The translations under genes and the position numbers were made by a program. 64,000 bases of DNA, taken from assembly GCA_963738835.1 (NCBI GenBank), contig CAVTYH010000009.1, positions 496,001 to 560,000 on the forward strand, written 5' to 3'. Positions within the stretch are counted from its first letter, which is position 1; the number at the start of each line of letters is the position of its first letter. Shown piece after piece: positions 45,867-53,319 of the stretch. The notes under the pieces were generated by a model. The model had not been told where the DNA came from. It ran no database searches and saw only the letters and a program-made list of their open reading frames with translations. This stretch comes from CAVTYH01 sp963738835. GTDB lineage: Bacteria; Planctomycetota; Planctomycetia; Pirellulales; JADZDJ01.

Positions 45867-47186
45867 CTCCTCGCCAAATTGTTGCCGAATTAGATCGCCA
45901 CATCGTGGGCCAGGCTGACGCCAAGCGCGCTGTGGCCATTGCCATTCGCAATCGCTGGCGCCGGCAGCAGCTTCCTGATGAAATGAAAGCGGAAGTTGCA
46001 CCGAAGAACATTTTGATGATCGGTCCCACAGGCGTCGGCAAAACGGAAATTGCGCGGCGGCTTGCAAAACTGACCGTGCGCCGTTCATCAAGGTCGAAGC
46101 CACCAAGTATACCGAAGTGGGCTACTACGGCCGCGATGTAGAAAGCATGGTTCGCGAACTGGTCGAAAATGCGATCACGTTGGTGACCGAACGAGAACGG
46201 CAGAATGTCGAGAGCGAAGCGAAGAATCGCGTCGCGGAACGGCTTCTCGATTTGCTCGCCCCGGCGCCACCAAGTTACGACACCACGCCCGATGGTCCCG
46301 ATTCACCCCAGCGCCACGAACGAACTCGGGAAAAAATGCGAGCCATGCTGGTGAGCGGCGAGCTCGAGCAACGCAAAGTGGAAGTTAGCATCGAGCAAAA
46401 GGCTGTGCCGATGATGCTGACCGGTATGGGCATGGAGCAGGTCGATTTCGATTTGCAGGGTATGTTTGAAAAGATTTTGCCGAAAAACACGGTGCGTCGT
46501 GAGGTGACGGTGGCCGAGGCCAGAAAGATTTTGTTCGATCACGAGTGTGAATCGCTGCTGAACAAAGACACAATTCATCAGCAAGCGATTCAATTGGCTG
46601 AGAATTTGGGGATGATTTTTCTCGACGAGGTCGACAAAATTGTCGCTAGCGAAGGCAAGGGCGCCGATGTTTCGCGGCAAGGCGTGCAGCGAGATCTGTT
46701 GCCGATTGTTGAAGGTACCACGATTCAAACCCGCTACGGTTACGTGCGGACCGACCACGTGCTGTTCATCGCCGCCGGCGCATTTCATCGCGCGAAGCCG
46801 AGCGACCTAATGCCGGAGTTGCAGGGGCGGTTTCCGATCCGCGTGGAATTGACCGACCTGACCAAAGACGATTTCATTCGCATTTTAACCGAGCCGAAAA
46901 GCGCGCTGACGAAGCAGTACACCGCGCTATTGAACACCGAAGGCGTCGAGCTGGCGTTCACCGCCGATGCAATTGACGCCTTGGCGGAGTTCGCTTTCCG
47001 AGTGAATCAAACCACCCAAAATATCGGCGCCGACGCCTCTACACCATCATGGAGCGCTTGCTCGAAGAGCTGAGCTTCGAGGCGCCCGACATGGGACGCG
47101 GCAAAGTGGCAGTCAATGCTGCTTACGTGAAGGAAAAGCTGGAAGCGCTGGCGGAAGACGAGGATCTGAGTAAGTTTATTTTGTGA
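45854..47186 (+). CDS. hslU: ATP-dependent protease ATPase subunit HslU, frame broken twice
   Basis: The AAA+ unfoldase that feeds HslV, about 443 residues after repair. It has ELDRHIVGQADAKRAVAIAI, the Walker A GPTGVGKTEIARRLAKL, VGYYGRDVESMVRELVE, Walker B GMIFLDEVDKI and the sensor region QGRFPIRVELTDLTKDDF. The frame breaks near 46075 (one G before GCGCCG; then APFIKVEATKYTEVGYYG) and near 47029 (one G in GGCGCG; then LYTIMERLLEELSFEAPDM). The C-terminus DEDLSKFIL at 47186 is the normal HslU tail that enters HslV. The start is ATG 45854, within the hslV end. Confidence 0.95.
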
Positions 47187-47196
47187 TGGAATGATT

Positions 47197-47267
47197 GGTG
47201 TAGCGGCGGAACTTGTTCCGACTTCCGCACCGAGCCGGGTACCACGAAGTGGTCGCGGCCGCTACAC
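47197..47267. repeat. Inverted repeat of the GTGTAGCGGC type
   Basis: GGTGTAGCGGC at 47197-47207 and GCCGCTACAC at 47258-47267 are reverse complements around GAGCCGGG-type text. One-armed relatives occur near 31275-31290 and 42926-42951 (GGCCGCTACAC). A dispersed intergenic repeat is likely. Confidence 0.55.
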
Positions 47268-47304
47268 TCGAAGGCGAAACCCTCTAAATTTGGAGAATCA
47301 CCTC

Positions 47305-47469
47305 ATGCAAAGGTTGCTTTTATCATTCGGCGCGCTGGCCCTCCTACTGTTGGCCGGTTGCGAAGATAAAAAGAAGGTTGAAGTCAACGCACCGGGTGTG
47401 CAGGTGAAAACCGGCGAATCTGGCACCGAGGTGAAGACTCCGGCCGCCGATGTCGACGTGAAGAAATAG
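47305..47469 (+). CDS. Small lipoprotein
   Basis: A 54-residue lipoprotein, MQRLLLSFGALALLLLAGC as signal with lipobox LLAGC, then a charged tail rich in K, E, V and D with a repeating VEVNAPGVQVKTGESGTEVK character. The ATG at 47305 has GGAGA ten bases before it. The frame continues upstream into an inverted repeat and is not coding there. No function can be assigned; small K/E/V-rich lipoproteins of this kind are common in planctomycetes. Confidence 0.65.
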   Translation: MQRLLLSFGALALLLLAGCEDKKKVEVNAPGVQVKTGESGTEVKTPAADVDVKK

Positions 47470-47559
47470 CGGCATTTGTGCGGTCGCAGATTTGGTCATC
47501 GGCCGTATTACAGCTTAACTGCAATCGTCGTCGAAGCCGCGGTAAATGTCTTCGATGTG

Positions 47560-47973
47560 TTAGCCCGCATTTCGTCTCCGCACCAGATCTGCAAGTTGCC
47601 TGGCTTCTTGGGCAACGAATATTCCCTTTAGCCGGCGCTCTTGGACATATTTGAAAGCTTCGTCGGCGAGTTGCTGAATCTCCTCTGGCGGGGCTTCTTG
47701 ATTTGATGCGAGGGTTTCCAATCGCCGATAGTAGGCGATCACAGGAGGAATCCCGTCAACTGCTTCAGGTTGCGGGACGGCTTGCCGATCTAAGACGCGT
47801 TGCAGTTCCTTAGCCATAAATGACGCGCTCGCGCCGATACTTGCAATCCGATCCTCAAGTGGTCTCTGCTCTTGCCGATTGCGGAGTTGGCGAGCATCGC
47901 GTGCCGCCAAGATTATCGCGGCCAGGACCGAGCAGATCAGGAGGGTGCCAACCGGAATCAACACGTCCGCCAT
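47560..47973 (-). CDS. Hypothetical protein with N-terminal membrane helix
   Basis: A 137-residue protein: one hydrophobic helix at about residues 4-23 (LIPVGTLLICSVLAAIILAA), then a basic turn and a long, helical, charged region (LEDRIASIGASASFMAKELQ, PEEIQQLADEAFKYVQERRL). I do not recognise a family. The composition and absence of gaps make it plausible as a real gene, but it has no operon partner: the upstream 890 bases are repeat-rich and the downstream gene is on the other strand. Confidence 0.5.
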   Translation of the reverse strand: MADVLIPVGTLLICSVLAAIILAARDARQLRNRQEQRPLEDRIASIGASASFMAKELQRVLDRQAVPQPEAVDGIPPVIAYYRRLETLASNQEAPPEEIQQLADEAFKYVQERRLKGIFVAQEARQLADLVRRRNAG

Positions 47974-48146
47974 GTTACGCTTCCGCCATAGGGTGGGTCA
48001 TTTCCCTACAATGATAACCTCGTAGCGTCGGCGGGCAACCAGATTGGGGAGCTGATCAGTGAAAGTACATGCATACCATCCATCGGCATGATTGGGCTAT
48101 GTATTGCCGTCGCGTCTTGTCTTGCACCATTGGCTCAAATAATATG

Positions 48147-48175
48147 TTGACCTTTGTACACTTATGTGCTATATT
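48147..48175 (+). promoter_or_regulatory. Sigma70-type promoter without a following gene
   Basis: TTGACC (48147-48152), 17 bases, TATATT (48170-48175). This is among the best promoter matches in the window, yet no coding frame follows on the plus strand. Confidence 0.55.
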
Positions 48176-48181
48176 TGCCGA

Positions 48182-48300
48182 CGGAACTCTGGCGTTCCCG
48201 TTCGAGAGCTGATGCGGGTATTCTTGGGTTGCTGACCGGCCCTTTGTTTCCGGTCTAACAAGACGTGTGAGCCCCCGTGTCAGCGCCGGATGTCGCTGTT
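48182..48300 (+). ncRNA. Candidate small RNA (unidentified)
   Basis: The segment behind the promoter contains a clear hairpin, GACCGG-loop-CCGGTC (about 48235-48257), and G/C-rich helices around it. I cannot match it to 6S RNA, SRP RNA, RNase P or tmRNA. The 3' end is arbitrary because no terminator is seen. Low certainty. Confidence 0.25.
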
Positions 48301-48385
48301 TGACAATTGAGCAATGAACTTTCCCAGCCTCGGGTTAAGCCGTCCGAAGTTGGGTTGGACTGTGCGCCGGCAGGTGCGGCAATTG

Positions 48386-48488
48386 AACCGCAGAGGACGC
48401 GGAGGGTCGCAGAGGGAAGCGCGGAGCGACCAAAGACGATTTCTATTTCTGCGACTCCTCTGCGTGACCCTGTGCCCTCCGCGGTGAA
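48386..48488. repeat. GCAGAG-type inverted repeat
   Basis: AACCGCAGAGGACGCGGAGG and TCGCAGAGG on the left, CTGCGACTCCTCTGCG and CCCTCCGCGGTGAA on the right, around a centre near 48432-48448. Same family as 37893-37980. Confidence 0.7.
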
Positions 48489-48687
48489 TCTGCCGGTCGC
48501 GCGCGGCGTGCCCATGTGACGCCCAAGTGTTTGGCGCAAAACGCTGGTTTTTCCGAGGGTTTCCGGTCAACATGTCCACCCCTGGTTTTATTTTTTTGTG
48601 TGCGTCGTTCGTCGTCAGGGGTCCGCTATCGGTTGTCAGCAGCCCCTCACTCCGGCCCTCTCCCGCAAGGGGAAAGGGAGAAAGAAT

Positions 48688-48783
48688 GACCACGGACTAC
48701 TGACTACTGACTACTCCGACTACTGACTACTGACTACTGACTACTGACTACTGACTACTGACTACTGACTACTGACTACTGCT
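48688..48783. repeat. Tandem heptamer array GACTACT
   Basis: About 13 copies of a seven-base unit, mostly GACTACT, beginning GACCACG and with one interrupted copy (CCGACTACT, near 48717). It is the purest member of the dispersed GACNACN family. Being short-period and without spacers, it is not a CRISPR array. Confidence 0.85.
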
Positions 48784-48865
48784 GCGGTGTGACAGTGAGG
48801 GAGCAATGTTTTGCAAAAACGGCTTGTTTTCCCGGCTCGTTTCACAAACATTGTCACCTCGATTT

Positions 48866-49366
48866 TTATTTTTTGTGCGAGCGCTCTTCCTTAGCCAGCT
48901 TTGTTTGCAGGGCTAAGACGATCGGAGAGTGCCGCGGTCCCAGAGCGCGAAATGTAAATTGTCGCGCGGTTGGGCCGGTCGGTTCGATGGTAATTTCCAA
49001 CCGATCGGCCGGCAGACCATCCGCCACGCGATCGGCCCATTCGATGAATGACCAGCCGCGCTGATTGAAGTATTCGTCCGGTCCCAAGCCAAGAAATTCA
49101 TCCTCGTTGCACAGCCGATAGGTATCGAAATGAAAAATCGGCACTCGGCCCGCATATTCGTGGACCAGCACGAACGTCGGACTGGCAACGGCCCCTTCCT
49201 CGACTCCTGCTGCCCGCGCCACGGCTTGAACTAGCCGCGTTTTGCCGGCACCTAACGGTCCGATCAAGGCAATCACCGCGTGCTCGGGCAATGCCGCGTC
49301 GAGAGCCATGCCCAGCGCTTCGGTTGCGGCTTCATCAGGAGCGACAATTGCGAATGCTTTATTCAT
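48866..49366 (-). CDS. tsaE: tRNA threonylcarbamoyladenosine biosynthesis protein TsaE
   Basis: A P-loop ATPase of 166 residues that acts with TsaB and TsaD in making t6A at position 37 of ANN-decoding tRNAs. Walker A is IALIGPLGAGKTRLVQ; SPTFVLVHEY and IFHFDTYRL are characteristic, followed by FIEWADRV. The ATG at 49366 (MNKAFAIV) is preferred over the longer open frame. It lies 22 bases after aat on the minus strand, so an aat-tsaE operon is likely. The C-terminal 40 residues extend a little beyond the usual length. Confidence 0.93.
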   Translation of the reverse strand: MNKAFAIVAPDEAATEALGMALDAALPEHAVIALIGPLGAGKTRLVQAVARAAGVEEGAVASPTFVLVHEYAGRVPIFHFDTYRLCNEDEFLGLGPDEYFNQRGWSFIEWADRVADGLPADRLEITIEPTGPTARQFTFRALGPRHSPIVLALQTKLAKEERSHKK

Positions 49367-49388
49367 AAATCGAACGCAACAGCAGTTG

Positions 49389-50063
49389 TCACTCGATAAC
49401 GCCAAATGTAATCGGCCGATCAATTGCCTCTGCCAGGCGCCGCAAATATGCATCGCGGGGAATTTCGCTGGCTCCCAGACTTGTCGTGTGTTCCGTCAAC
49501 TGCTGAATGTCGAGCAGTTGATAACCGCGCTGGTTCAAATGCCGCACCAAATAGGCTAAGGCCACTTTGGAGGCATCGCGCTCTAGGAAGAACATCGATT
49601 CGGCGGCGAAAAACCCGCCAATGGCCACACCATAAGTGCCGCCGACGAGCCGGTTCGCTTGCCAGACTTCGACGCTGTGGGCGTGCCTCAGCCGATGAAG
49701 CTCGCTGTAGGCGGCAATCATCTCGGGGATGAGCCAGGTGTGGCCGCGCCGATCGCCGGCAGTGCCACAGCCCGCAATGACGGCGGAAAAATCACGATTG
49801 GTGGTGACCATGAATTTGCCACCGCGCAGCGTGCGAGCGAGGCTGCGCGAAATATGAAAACGGTCGAGTTCAAAAATTGCACGGGGATTGGGTGACCACC
49901 ATTGCGGCAAATCAATTCCCTCAATTAACGGCCACGGAAACATTCCGTGGCGGTAGGCGTCTAACAACCAATCGGCTGTTAGCTGTCCGCCGATGCAAAC
50001 TAGCCCGTGTTCATCGGCAGTTTCAGCGGCGGGGAAGAACTGCGATTGCGGCAAAACCGGCAT
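49389..50063 (-). CDS. aat: Leucyl/phenylalanyl-tRNA--protein transferase
   Basis: A 224-residue enzyme that adds Leu or Phe to N-terminal Arg or Lys, marking proteins for ClpAP (N-end rule). Signatures: GLVCIGGQLTADWLLDAYRH, GMFPWP, WWSPNPRAIFELD, WLIPEMIAAYSELHRLRHAH, SVEVWQANRLVGGTYGVAIG and FFAAESMFF. Length and order are normal. Start ATG 50063. The window holds no clpS or clpA; tsaE follows immediately. Confidence 0.95.
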   Translation of the reverse strand: MPVLPQSQFFPAAETADEHGLVCIGGQLTADWLLDAYRHGMFPWPLIEGIDLPQWWSPNPRAIFELDRFHISRSLARTLRGGKFMVTTNRDFSAVIAGCGTAGDRRGHTWLIPEMIAAYSELHRLRHAHSVEVWQANRLVGGTYGVAIGGFFAAESMFFLERDASKVALAYLVRHLNQRGYQLLDIQQLTEHTTSLGASEIPRDAYLRRLAEAIDRPITFGVIE

Positions 50064-50146
50064 CGAAGGTTAGTCGCTGATTCCAAACTGCGGCATTGCA
50101 GGCAAACTGTTCCAAGTTAACCTGCCAAGCAGTTCCAGACAATGCA

Positions 50147-51277
50147 CTATTTGCCGATCGAGATGTCCGTCAGCAGTTCTTCAAATGCCGGCTGCACCAA
50201 CTTTTTGTCTTTCGACCTTTCTTTGGCAGAAACGCGACAGACCAACGTCGGTTGCAGCCATTTGCCGGCGAGACGGGTCGGCACGAACGGATCGGCACGT
50301 ATCAGAGTTGGCATGCGACGGTTCAATTCGACGCGAACTTCCGGCGGAATGCCGGAGTCAAGCGTGCCAACGTAGGTTAGCTTGCCGTCGACCTCCGCCG
50401 CGAGAATCAGCGAACTGAAATCTTTGTCGCCCTTGGGCTCGTAGCCGATAATGAGGCAGTCCACAGAGAGTTTGGGCTTGGGTGGAGTCTTATCCGGAAC
50501 TATGACATTGTCTGCCTTGCCGACAAAATCCTGAATCGCGTTTTCAAGTCCGTCTTGATTGTCTCCGGCGAGCTGCTGAGCCTGGTCGGTAATGGCTTTT
50601 AGCAGATTGACGCGTGCTGGCTTGCCACCCCAATCCATCATATCTTTGTCGGCCAAACCACCGACGATAAACGAAAATAGAACGGCCGACATTCCCCACG
50701 TGCCCAGTGCCACGCGCCAAAACGTTGCTGGCAGCGCATGAAAGACGGGTGTCCAAACGGCGACCGGTTTAAGGATGATGTCGAGCAAATGCAGCCGGTC
50801 GTTTTCCATGATGGAAAACAAATAGGCGGTTAAATGGCCTGCCATGAGGACGGCCTCTCCACCAATCATTTGTGCGATAGTCCAATTGAATCGAACCGAG
50901 CCGCCCCGCGGCAGCAACAGCCGAGCCAGAATGCTAATGGCGAGAATAACTCCGACGCCGACCAGCAGTTTGCACGCCCAGATTGGAAAAAAACGACGCA
51001 GCGTTTCGATTATCGCAGCCGGTTTTTGTTGAGGGTGGTCTTCTCGATCCCACGGATCGAGCTCCACATGGGTGCGGAGCAGAGGATACCACCCACAACG
51101 GCGGCACCACCCTTGCTTTCCTGACAGCGGAGTCTGGCACTTATCGCAGGAGGGTACCGTGGGCTCAGCCGGCAACACGCAGTTAGATGCGGATTCTGCG
51201 TCGGTTTCTGTCAGATGTTGTTCCAATGCTGCCAGTGCATCGGGCGGTTCGAGGTCTGCTAACTGCGAATCAGCCAT
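50147..51277 (-). CDS. Zinc-ribbon membrane protein with DNA-ligase-like OB domain
   Basis: A 376-residue protein with three parts. Residues 44-61 form a zinc ribbon (CDKC, then CRRC). Residues about 100-210 hold three or four membrane helices. Residues about 268-370 resemble the OB-fold end of ATP-dependent DNA ligases: KLSVDCLIIGYEPKGDKDFS, SLILAAEVDGKLTYVGTLDS, the acidic-to-aromatic DPFV, then KWLQPTLVCRVSAKERSKDK and LVQPAFEELLTDI, the counterpart of ligase motif VI. No nucleotidyltransferase domain with the KxDG lysine is present, so it cannot ligate by itself. The function is unknown. It starts with ATG 51277 and is divergent from the second HtrA gene. Confidence 0.65.
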   Translation of the reverse strand: MADSQLADLEPPDALAALEQHLTETDAESASNCVLPAEPTVPSCDKCQTPLSGKQGWCRRCGWYPLLRTHVELDPWDREDHPQQKPAAIIETLRRFFPIWACKLLVGVGVILAISILARLLLPRGGSVRFNWTIAQMIGGEAVLMAGHLTAYLFSIMENDRLHLLDIILKPVAVWTPVFHALPATFWRVALGTWGMSAVLFSFIVGGLADKDMMDWGGKPARVNLLKAITDQAQQLAGDNQDGLENAIQDFVGKADNVIVPDKTPPKPKLSVDCLIIGYEPKGDKDFSSLILAAEVDGKLTYVGTLDSGIPPEVRVELNRRMPTLIRADPFVPTRLAGKWLQPTLVCRVSAKERSKDKKLVQPAFEELLTDISIGK

Positions 51278-51525
51278 TCAAGTGCCCCTTCGTAATTCAC
51301 GCATTTTTATACAACCCAGTGACCGCAATGCTGCTGAAGCATAGAATATTGATCATAACGGTTTGCCCACGGGCTCGGCGTAATTGGACGTTGGCCGGGT
51401 CGAACAGACCTGGGTTGTCGATTTTGCGGCATGTAATATCTGGTGCGAGGATCTAACATCGGCGACTGTCTGTGTCACAAAATTTCAGCGGTATTTTTGG
51501 TTTCTAGGGACGAACACCACCCACG

Positions 51526-52716
51526 ATGGACACGTTGAATTCCCCAAATCTGCCGCCGTTTCGAATGCCAAGCGTGGTGCCGCAAGTGGTTCGAGAACGT
51601 TCGCATAATCGGCTGCCCCTTTTGCTATTGTTGCTGTTGGGAGTGATTGTTTTGGCGTTCCTGCCAGCGCTGATGGAGCGCATCGAGTACTCGCGTACCC
51701 GCGGTGAAGTTCGGGCTCTGCGCGAAATGCTGCCGGAGTTGAATCTCAAAACGCTGAGCAAGGCTTCTACGCTGGTCTACCGAAAAGTCAAGCCGAGCGT
51801 CGTTCACATCGATACCGTCAGCGAAGTTCGTGAGCGTCGCGATGCCTTTGCAGCGCCGTTTGACGGACGAGGCCACAGCTTTGAAGAAAAAGGCGAAGCG
51901 TCGGGTGTGATTGTGGACGAGGCGGGCTACATCGTCACCAATTTGCACGTTGTGGAAGGTGCATCGGAAATCACCGTATATCTGGCCGATCATCGCTCGT
52001 TTACTGCCGAAATCGTCGGTACCGATGCCGGCATCGATTTGGCTGTGCTGAAAATCAATGCGTCGGGTTTGACCGCCGCGACTTGGGGCGACAGCGATAA
52101 ATTAGAAGTCGGCGAAATGGTGTGGGCCATTGGCAATCCGTTTGGATTGGATCAGACAATTACGTCGGGGATCGTAAGTGCCAAAGAGCGCCGCGGCTTT
52201 GGACCCAGCGCCTATCAGGAATTCTTGCAGACCGACGTGGCGGTAAACCCCGGCAACAGCGGCGGACCGTTGGTGGATATCAACGGCGATGTGGTTGGCA
52301 TCAACACCGCGATCATTGGAACCGCTTATCAGGGGATTAGCTTTGCCATTCCCAGCAACCTGGCCAGAGAGGTGTACGACAAGATTCGGGCCACGGGCAG
52401 AGTCATCCGCGGTTATTTGGGAGTGCAACTGGTGCCCGTAAGTCCCGAAATTGCCTCCAAGCTAAAAGTTCCTACCGATCAGACCGGTGGCGCCGTGGTG
52501 GTGATGGCGACGCGCGGTTCGCCGGCGGAAGAAGCTGGTCTGAAACCCGGCGATATTATCGTCCAGTGGAACAACCAGGTGGTCTCCGACGACGGCGCTT
52601 TGCGCTCGATGATTGCTCGTACAACCGTTGGCGCGACAGTGCCCGTCAAAATCTTTCGCGATGGAAAGGACCTGACGTTGCAAGTGCGCGTGGCGGAGCG
52701 TCCCGCTAATCGCTGA
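51526..52716 (+). CDS. Membrane-anchored HtrA/DegS-type serine protease
   Basis: A 396-residue protease. An N-terminal helix (LPLLLLLLLGVIVLAFLPAL, residues 30-49) anchors it to the membrane with the protease outside. The triad is His141 (TNLHVVEG), Asp171 (IDLAVLK) and Ser245 (NPGNSGGPL). One PDZ domain follows (RGYLGVQLVPVSPEIASKL, RGSPAEEAGLKPGDIIVQWN). One PDZ plus one anchor is the DegS/HtrA1-like layout, unlike the two-PDZ secreted HtrA at 8.6 kb. It starts with ATG 51526. Confidence 0.93.
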   Translation: MDTLNSPNLPPFRMPSVVPQVVRERSHNRLPLLLLLLLGVIVLAFLPALMERIEYSRTRGEVRALREMLPELNLKTLSKASTLVYRKVKPSVVHIDTVSEVRERRDAFAAPFDGRGHSFEEKGEASGVIVDEAGYIVTNLHVVEGASEITVYLADHRSFTAEIVGTDAGIDLAVLKINASGLTAATWGDSDKLEVGEMVWAIGNPFGLDQTITSGIVSAKERRGFGPSAYQEFLQTDVAVNPGNSGGPLVDINGDVVGINTAIIGTAYQGISFAIPSNLAREVYDKIRATGRVIRGYLGVQLVPVSPEIASKLKVPTDQTGGAVVVMATRGSPAEEAGLKPGDIIVQWNNQVVSDDGALRSMIARTTVGATVPVKIFRDGKDLTLQVRVAERPANR

Positions 52717-52843
52717 TGTGTATTTTTTGGGAAACCCTACTCAATCCGAGAAATTACTGGCCGGTGTTTCGAAAAGAATCTGCTTGAGGCTGGCAATCTG
52801 CGTGAAATAATTAAGAGCGAATTGTTCGGTCAGCAGAAAAAGA

Positions 52844-53020
52844 ATTACGAGCGTCGATGTCCAATCGTTGGGAATTGATCGTCTCACAGTAGGAGAGCGT
52901 TTGAAATTGATTGAACTAATTTGGGACAGCTTGCCGGAACAAGTAGATCCTGCCGACCAGGAATTCGCAAATTCTGGAAGGTTTTTCCGGTTAGAATTCC
53001 CGGCGGTTCGAAGTGCTTGA
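52844..53020 (+). pseudogene. Remnant of an addiction-module antitoxin-like gene
   Basis: The frame reads SLGIDRLTVGERLKLIELIW, then DSLPEQVDPADQEFANSG, which is the N-terminal text of the small 'addiction module protein' family (TIGR02574-like) usually paired with a ParE-type toxin. After FANSG the similarity stops and the frame ends 15 codons later. No ATG, only an ATT (52844) or TTG (52868), is available as start. No toxin gene follows. I read it as a truncated relic overlapping the zinc-ribbon frame. Confidence 0.4.
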
Positions 53021-53274
53021 ATTGCAAGGAAGAAACAGTCTTGGTGCAAAGCATGCAAGGCGGTTTTGTAACGAGGAATTGCCCTAAATGCAATAATCCA
53101 ACGAATCTCGCCGAGGATGTCTTCAGGAAGCTTGGATTGTGGGTTGCTTGCCCTGGATGCAAGGGCCGCATGGTAGCTGAAGTTCTGCCGGACAAGAACT
53201 ACGGCTACGTCTGCCGCGCATGTGACATTGGGATTCCGTTATTCGAGTTGGTCCCGCGCTACCAGGATTTATAA
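52921..53274 (+). CDS. Small protein with two zinc ribbons
   Basis: Up to 117 residues. Four CxxC knuckles are visible: CLNC and CPKC form one treble-clef or ribbon pair, CPGC and CRAC the other, with VAEVLPDKNYGYVCRACDIG in between. The N-terminal 25 residues overlap the antitoxin relic in another frame and look less natural, so the start may be later or altered by the same event that cut the antitoxin. Function unknown; CxxC pairs suggest zinc binding and perhaps nucleic acid or protein contacts. It is convergent with the large ATPase gene, 45 bases away. Confidence 0.55.
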   Translation: MGQLAGTSRSCRPGIRKFWKVFPVRIPGGSKCLNCKEETVLVQSMQGGFVTRNCPKCNNPTNLAEDVFRKLGLWVACPGCKGRMVAEVLPDKNYGYVCRACDIGIPLFELVPRYQDL

Positions 53275-53319
53275 GAAATGGACAAAGTGCCGGGAATCGA
53301 ATTGGGCTTATATCCTCCC

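Larger units (their letters stand above)
47974..48865. other. Repeat-rich non-coding region with a strong promoter
   Basis: About 890 bases without a convincing gene. In order: a consensus-like promoter (48147-48175), possible RNA gene, GCAGAG inverted repeat (48386-48488), a block related to 6.38-6.45 kb (about 48525-48590), a heptamer tandem array (48688-48783) and an AT-rich palindromic stretch (about 48793-48862) whose GTGACA and TGTCAC ends are complementary. Confidence 0.6.

Noticed and set aside
48688..48783. CRISPR-like tandem array
   Set aside because: The unit is seven bases without unique spacers, and there are no cas genes.
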